Source of the DNA: Massilia sp. Se16.2.3
GTDB taxonomy: Bacteria > Pseudomonadota > Gammaproteobacteria > Burkholderiales > Burkholderiaceae_D
DNA length: 64,000 bases
Reading direction: 5' to 3'
Assembly: GCF_014171595.1 (NCBI RefSeq)
Contig: NZ_CP050451.1
Span: 248,001-312,000, forward strand
Shown here piece after piece: positions 62,679 to 64,000 of the stretch (the stretch's first letter is position 1; every line of letters begins with the position of its first letter). Under the pieces are notes generated by a model, which saw only the letters and a list, made by a program, of their open reading frames with translations, had not been told where the DNA came from and did not search any database. The position numbers and the translations under genes were made by a program.

Positions 62679-63365
62679 TTAGAACTTGTAGCCCACCGCC
62701 AGCACGACCGCCACCGGATCGAGCTTCATGTGCTGGTTCTGGCCGGTCGAGAAGTGCACGTCGGTGCGCAGGCGGCTCTTGTTGACCGTCACGTCGGCGA
62801 ACCATTTATCGGTCAGGTTCATCGCCACGCCCACTTGCGCGGTGTAGGTGAACTTGTTGTCGATCTCGAAGGTCGTCGGCGTGCTGCTGCCCGGGTTGGT
62901 GAGCGCAGTCAGCTTGCCCGAACCGCGTTCCTTCATGAAGTAGGCATAGGTCGCGCCCAGGCCGACATAGGGACGGAAGGTGGCGCTCGGTGCGAAGAAG
63001 CGGTACTGCGCGAACAGCGTCGGCGGCAGCGCCTCGACGGTGCCCAGTTCGCCGGTGCCGGCGATCGCGCCTGCGCCCATGATCTTGTGCTTGTACGGCG
63101 TACCCAGCGCGCCTTCGAGCGAGATATTGTCGGTCAGGCCGTAGGCGATGATCAGCACCGGCTGGATGTCGCTCTCGACGTCGGCCTTGGTACCCGGCAG
63201 GGCCGGTGCCGAGATGTCGCCGCTGTCGACTTTCGGGCTCAGCTGGTTGAAACCGAACTTGGCGGTCCACTGGCCGGCGGACTGGGCCGAGGCGGTCGAG
63301 GCGCATGCCAGCGCGGCAGCCACCACCAGCGCTTTCATGGCGCTATTGAAACGTACTTTCATCAT
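62679..63365 (-). CDS. ompW: OmpW family outer-membrane protein
   Basis: 228 residues with a signal peptide ending at ASA-QS. The eight-stranded barrel pattern fits OmpW: KFGFNQLSPK, DIQPVLIIAYGLTDNISLEGALGTPYKHKI, PPTLFAQYRFFAPSATFRPYVGLGATYAYF, VAMNLTDKWFADVTVNKS and a final aromatic VVLAVGYKF. It is probably a channel for small hydrophobic compounds. It is a single gene with its own terminator. MK at residue 2 is an alternative start. Confidence 0.93.
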   Translation of the reverse strand: MMKVRFNSAMKALVVAAALACASTASAQSAGQWTAKFGFNQLSPKVDSGDISAPALPGTKADVESDIQPVLIIAYGLTDNISLEGALGTPYKHKIMGAGAIAGTGELGTVEALPPTLFAQYRFFAPSATFRPYVGLGATYAYFMKERGSGKLTALTNPGSSTPTTFEIDNKFTYTAQVGVAMNLTDKWFADVTVNKSRLRTDVHFSTGQNQHMKLDPVAVVLAVGYKF

Positions 63366-63450
63366 TTCTCCTGATTCTTATTGGCGCAAGGACCCGGCGG
63401 GCGCGCACGGCAAGTGCGTCATCGGCCCGCGCGGGCAAGCTTTATCGTTT

Positions 63451-64000
63451 TTACAGCCAGCCCTTCTTGGCCATGTCGGCCAGCACGTAGCGGGCAACCA
63501 GCCAGTACTCGTATGGCGTCGGGTGGATGTCGTCGGCGAACATGTAGTGGCTCACGTCAGGACCGGTTGCGTCCTTGATGGTGCAGGTCAGCGACGACTC
63601 GGTGGCGCAAGCCTTGGTGGTCGTGTTGGTCAGGCCATACGGGGCCGGGTTGGTCACCTGGTCCTTGCTCACCGCGTACAGGTCGACATACATCACGCGC
63701 GCGTCGGTACCCAGGCCGGCTTTCAGCTGGGCATTGAAGGTGTTGACCATGGTGTCGATCAGCGGCTGCAGCGCCGGCTGTGCGCGTCCCGACGGGGTGT
63801 TGGCGACGTCCGGCAGGTTGTTGACGATGACGTAGTTGGCACCCTTGGCCAGCAGCTGGGTCTTGACGATGCCGGCCAGTTCGGCGCCGGCCTTGCCCAG
63901 TTCGCCCACCAGGGTCGCAGCGTTGGCAGCGGCGTATTCGCCCGCGGCCTTGGTGCCGGCAGCGGTTGCATCCGTGCCGGCCTTGGTGGCCGCGGCAACG
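63451..64000 (-). CDS. SGNH/GDSL hydrolase, C-terminal part, cut by window edge
   Basis: 183 residues up to the window end, in an open frame. The C-terminal catalytic block DDIHPTPYEYWLVARYVLADM has the Asp and His of SGNH esterases. NYVIVNNLPDVANTPSGR is a typical central strand, and the Ala-rich stretch near the edge (AAGTKAAGEYAAANAATL) is an inserted helix seen in secreted esterases of this group. The N-terminus, with the GDS Ser, is outside the window. There is no autotransporter barrel, since the protein ends right after the catalytic His region. Confidence 0.85.
   Translation of the reverse strand, partial: VAAATKAGTDATAAGTKAAGEYAAANAATLVGELGKAGAELAGIVKTQLLAKGANYVIVNNLPDVANTPSGRAQPALQPLIDTMVNTFNAQLKAGLGTDARVMYVDLYAVSKDQVTNPAPYGLTNTTTKACATESSLTCTIKDATGPDVSHYMFADDIHPTPYEYWLVARYVLADMAKKGWL

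Overview
The window looks like chromosomal DNA of a high-GC betaproteobacterium, most likely Oxalobacteraceae (Massilia/Telluria/Duganella type). The grounds are codon use, PEP-CTERM exosortase substrates (one behind a textbook sigma-54 promoter), a subclass B3 metallo-beta-lactamase, type B L31, an MHYT hybrid kinase and many c-di-GMP proteins. I see no prophage, plasmid, CRISPR or rRNA. There is one tRNA, Leu(CAA).

Layout. 0-5 kb: edge of a histidine-utilisation locus (start of hutU, a HutC-type operator, hutC) interrupted by an exported amidohydrolase, a B3 metallo-beta-lactamase and ada. 5-9 kb: housekeeping genes (response regulator, trxA, rho, mepB-like, rpmE2). 9-14 kb: a GT39 membrane glycosyltransferase, a PEP-CTERM protein, tRNA-Leu, an orphan zinc ribbon, and a YeeE/YedE pair with a persulfide dioxygenase. 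14-20 kb: a periplasmic solute-binding protein, then an MHYT hybrid histidine kinase overlapping an HD-GYP response regulator. 20-24 kb: gmd-rmd and two glycosyltransferases (GDP-D-rhamnose and its transfer). 24-28 kb: maeB and thiL. 28-33.4 kb: a translationally coupled yfiR, CHASE8-like hybrid kinase and GGDEF-EAL regulator. 33.7-39 kb: pncC, a metallophosphoesterase, an M16 peptidase and a methyltransferase. 39-45 kb: a PEP-CTERM gene, a coupled GbsR/membrane protein/epimerase operon, glf, and an ArsR-CDF metal efflux pair. 45-54 kb: secreted pullulanase, DUF6624, DUF4272, cysK, DUF4265, FKBP, tcdA. 54-64 kb: a hemerythrin-PdxH fusion, a cfa-like gene, msrA, flavin reductase, gcdH, a GGDEF-EAL protein, OmpW and the end of an SGNH hydrolase.

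Two things cut across the whole window. First, about fifteen genes are broken by single-base indels in short homopolymers, often an extra C in CCCCT(G/C). Because these include thiL and sit in otherwise intact, well-conserved genes, they look like assembly or base-calling errors more than decay; I annotate those genes at full length and give the shift positions. Second, the intergenic spaces hold several small-repeat families: five hairpin elements of about 115-176 bp with different terminal inverted repeats and a shared core (strong in three copies, weaker in two), an unrelated 181-bp element with 24-bp inverted ends, and scattered palindromes related to GTAGGGTGGGC.

Signalling dominates the recognisable biology: two GGDEF-EAL proteins, one HD-GYP protein, an MHYT kinase and a Yfi-like input module share the window with polysaccharide genes (rhamnose pathway, UDP-galactopyranose mutase, glycosyltransferases, PEP-CTERM), which fits control of exopolysaccharide or biofilm.
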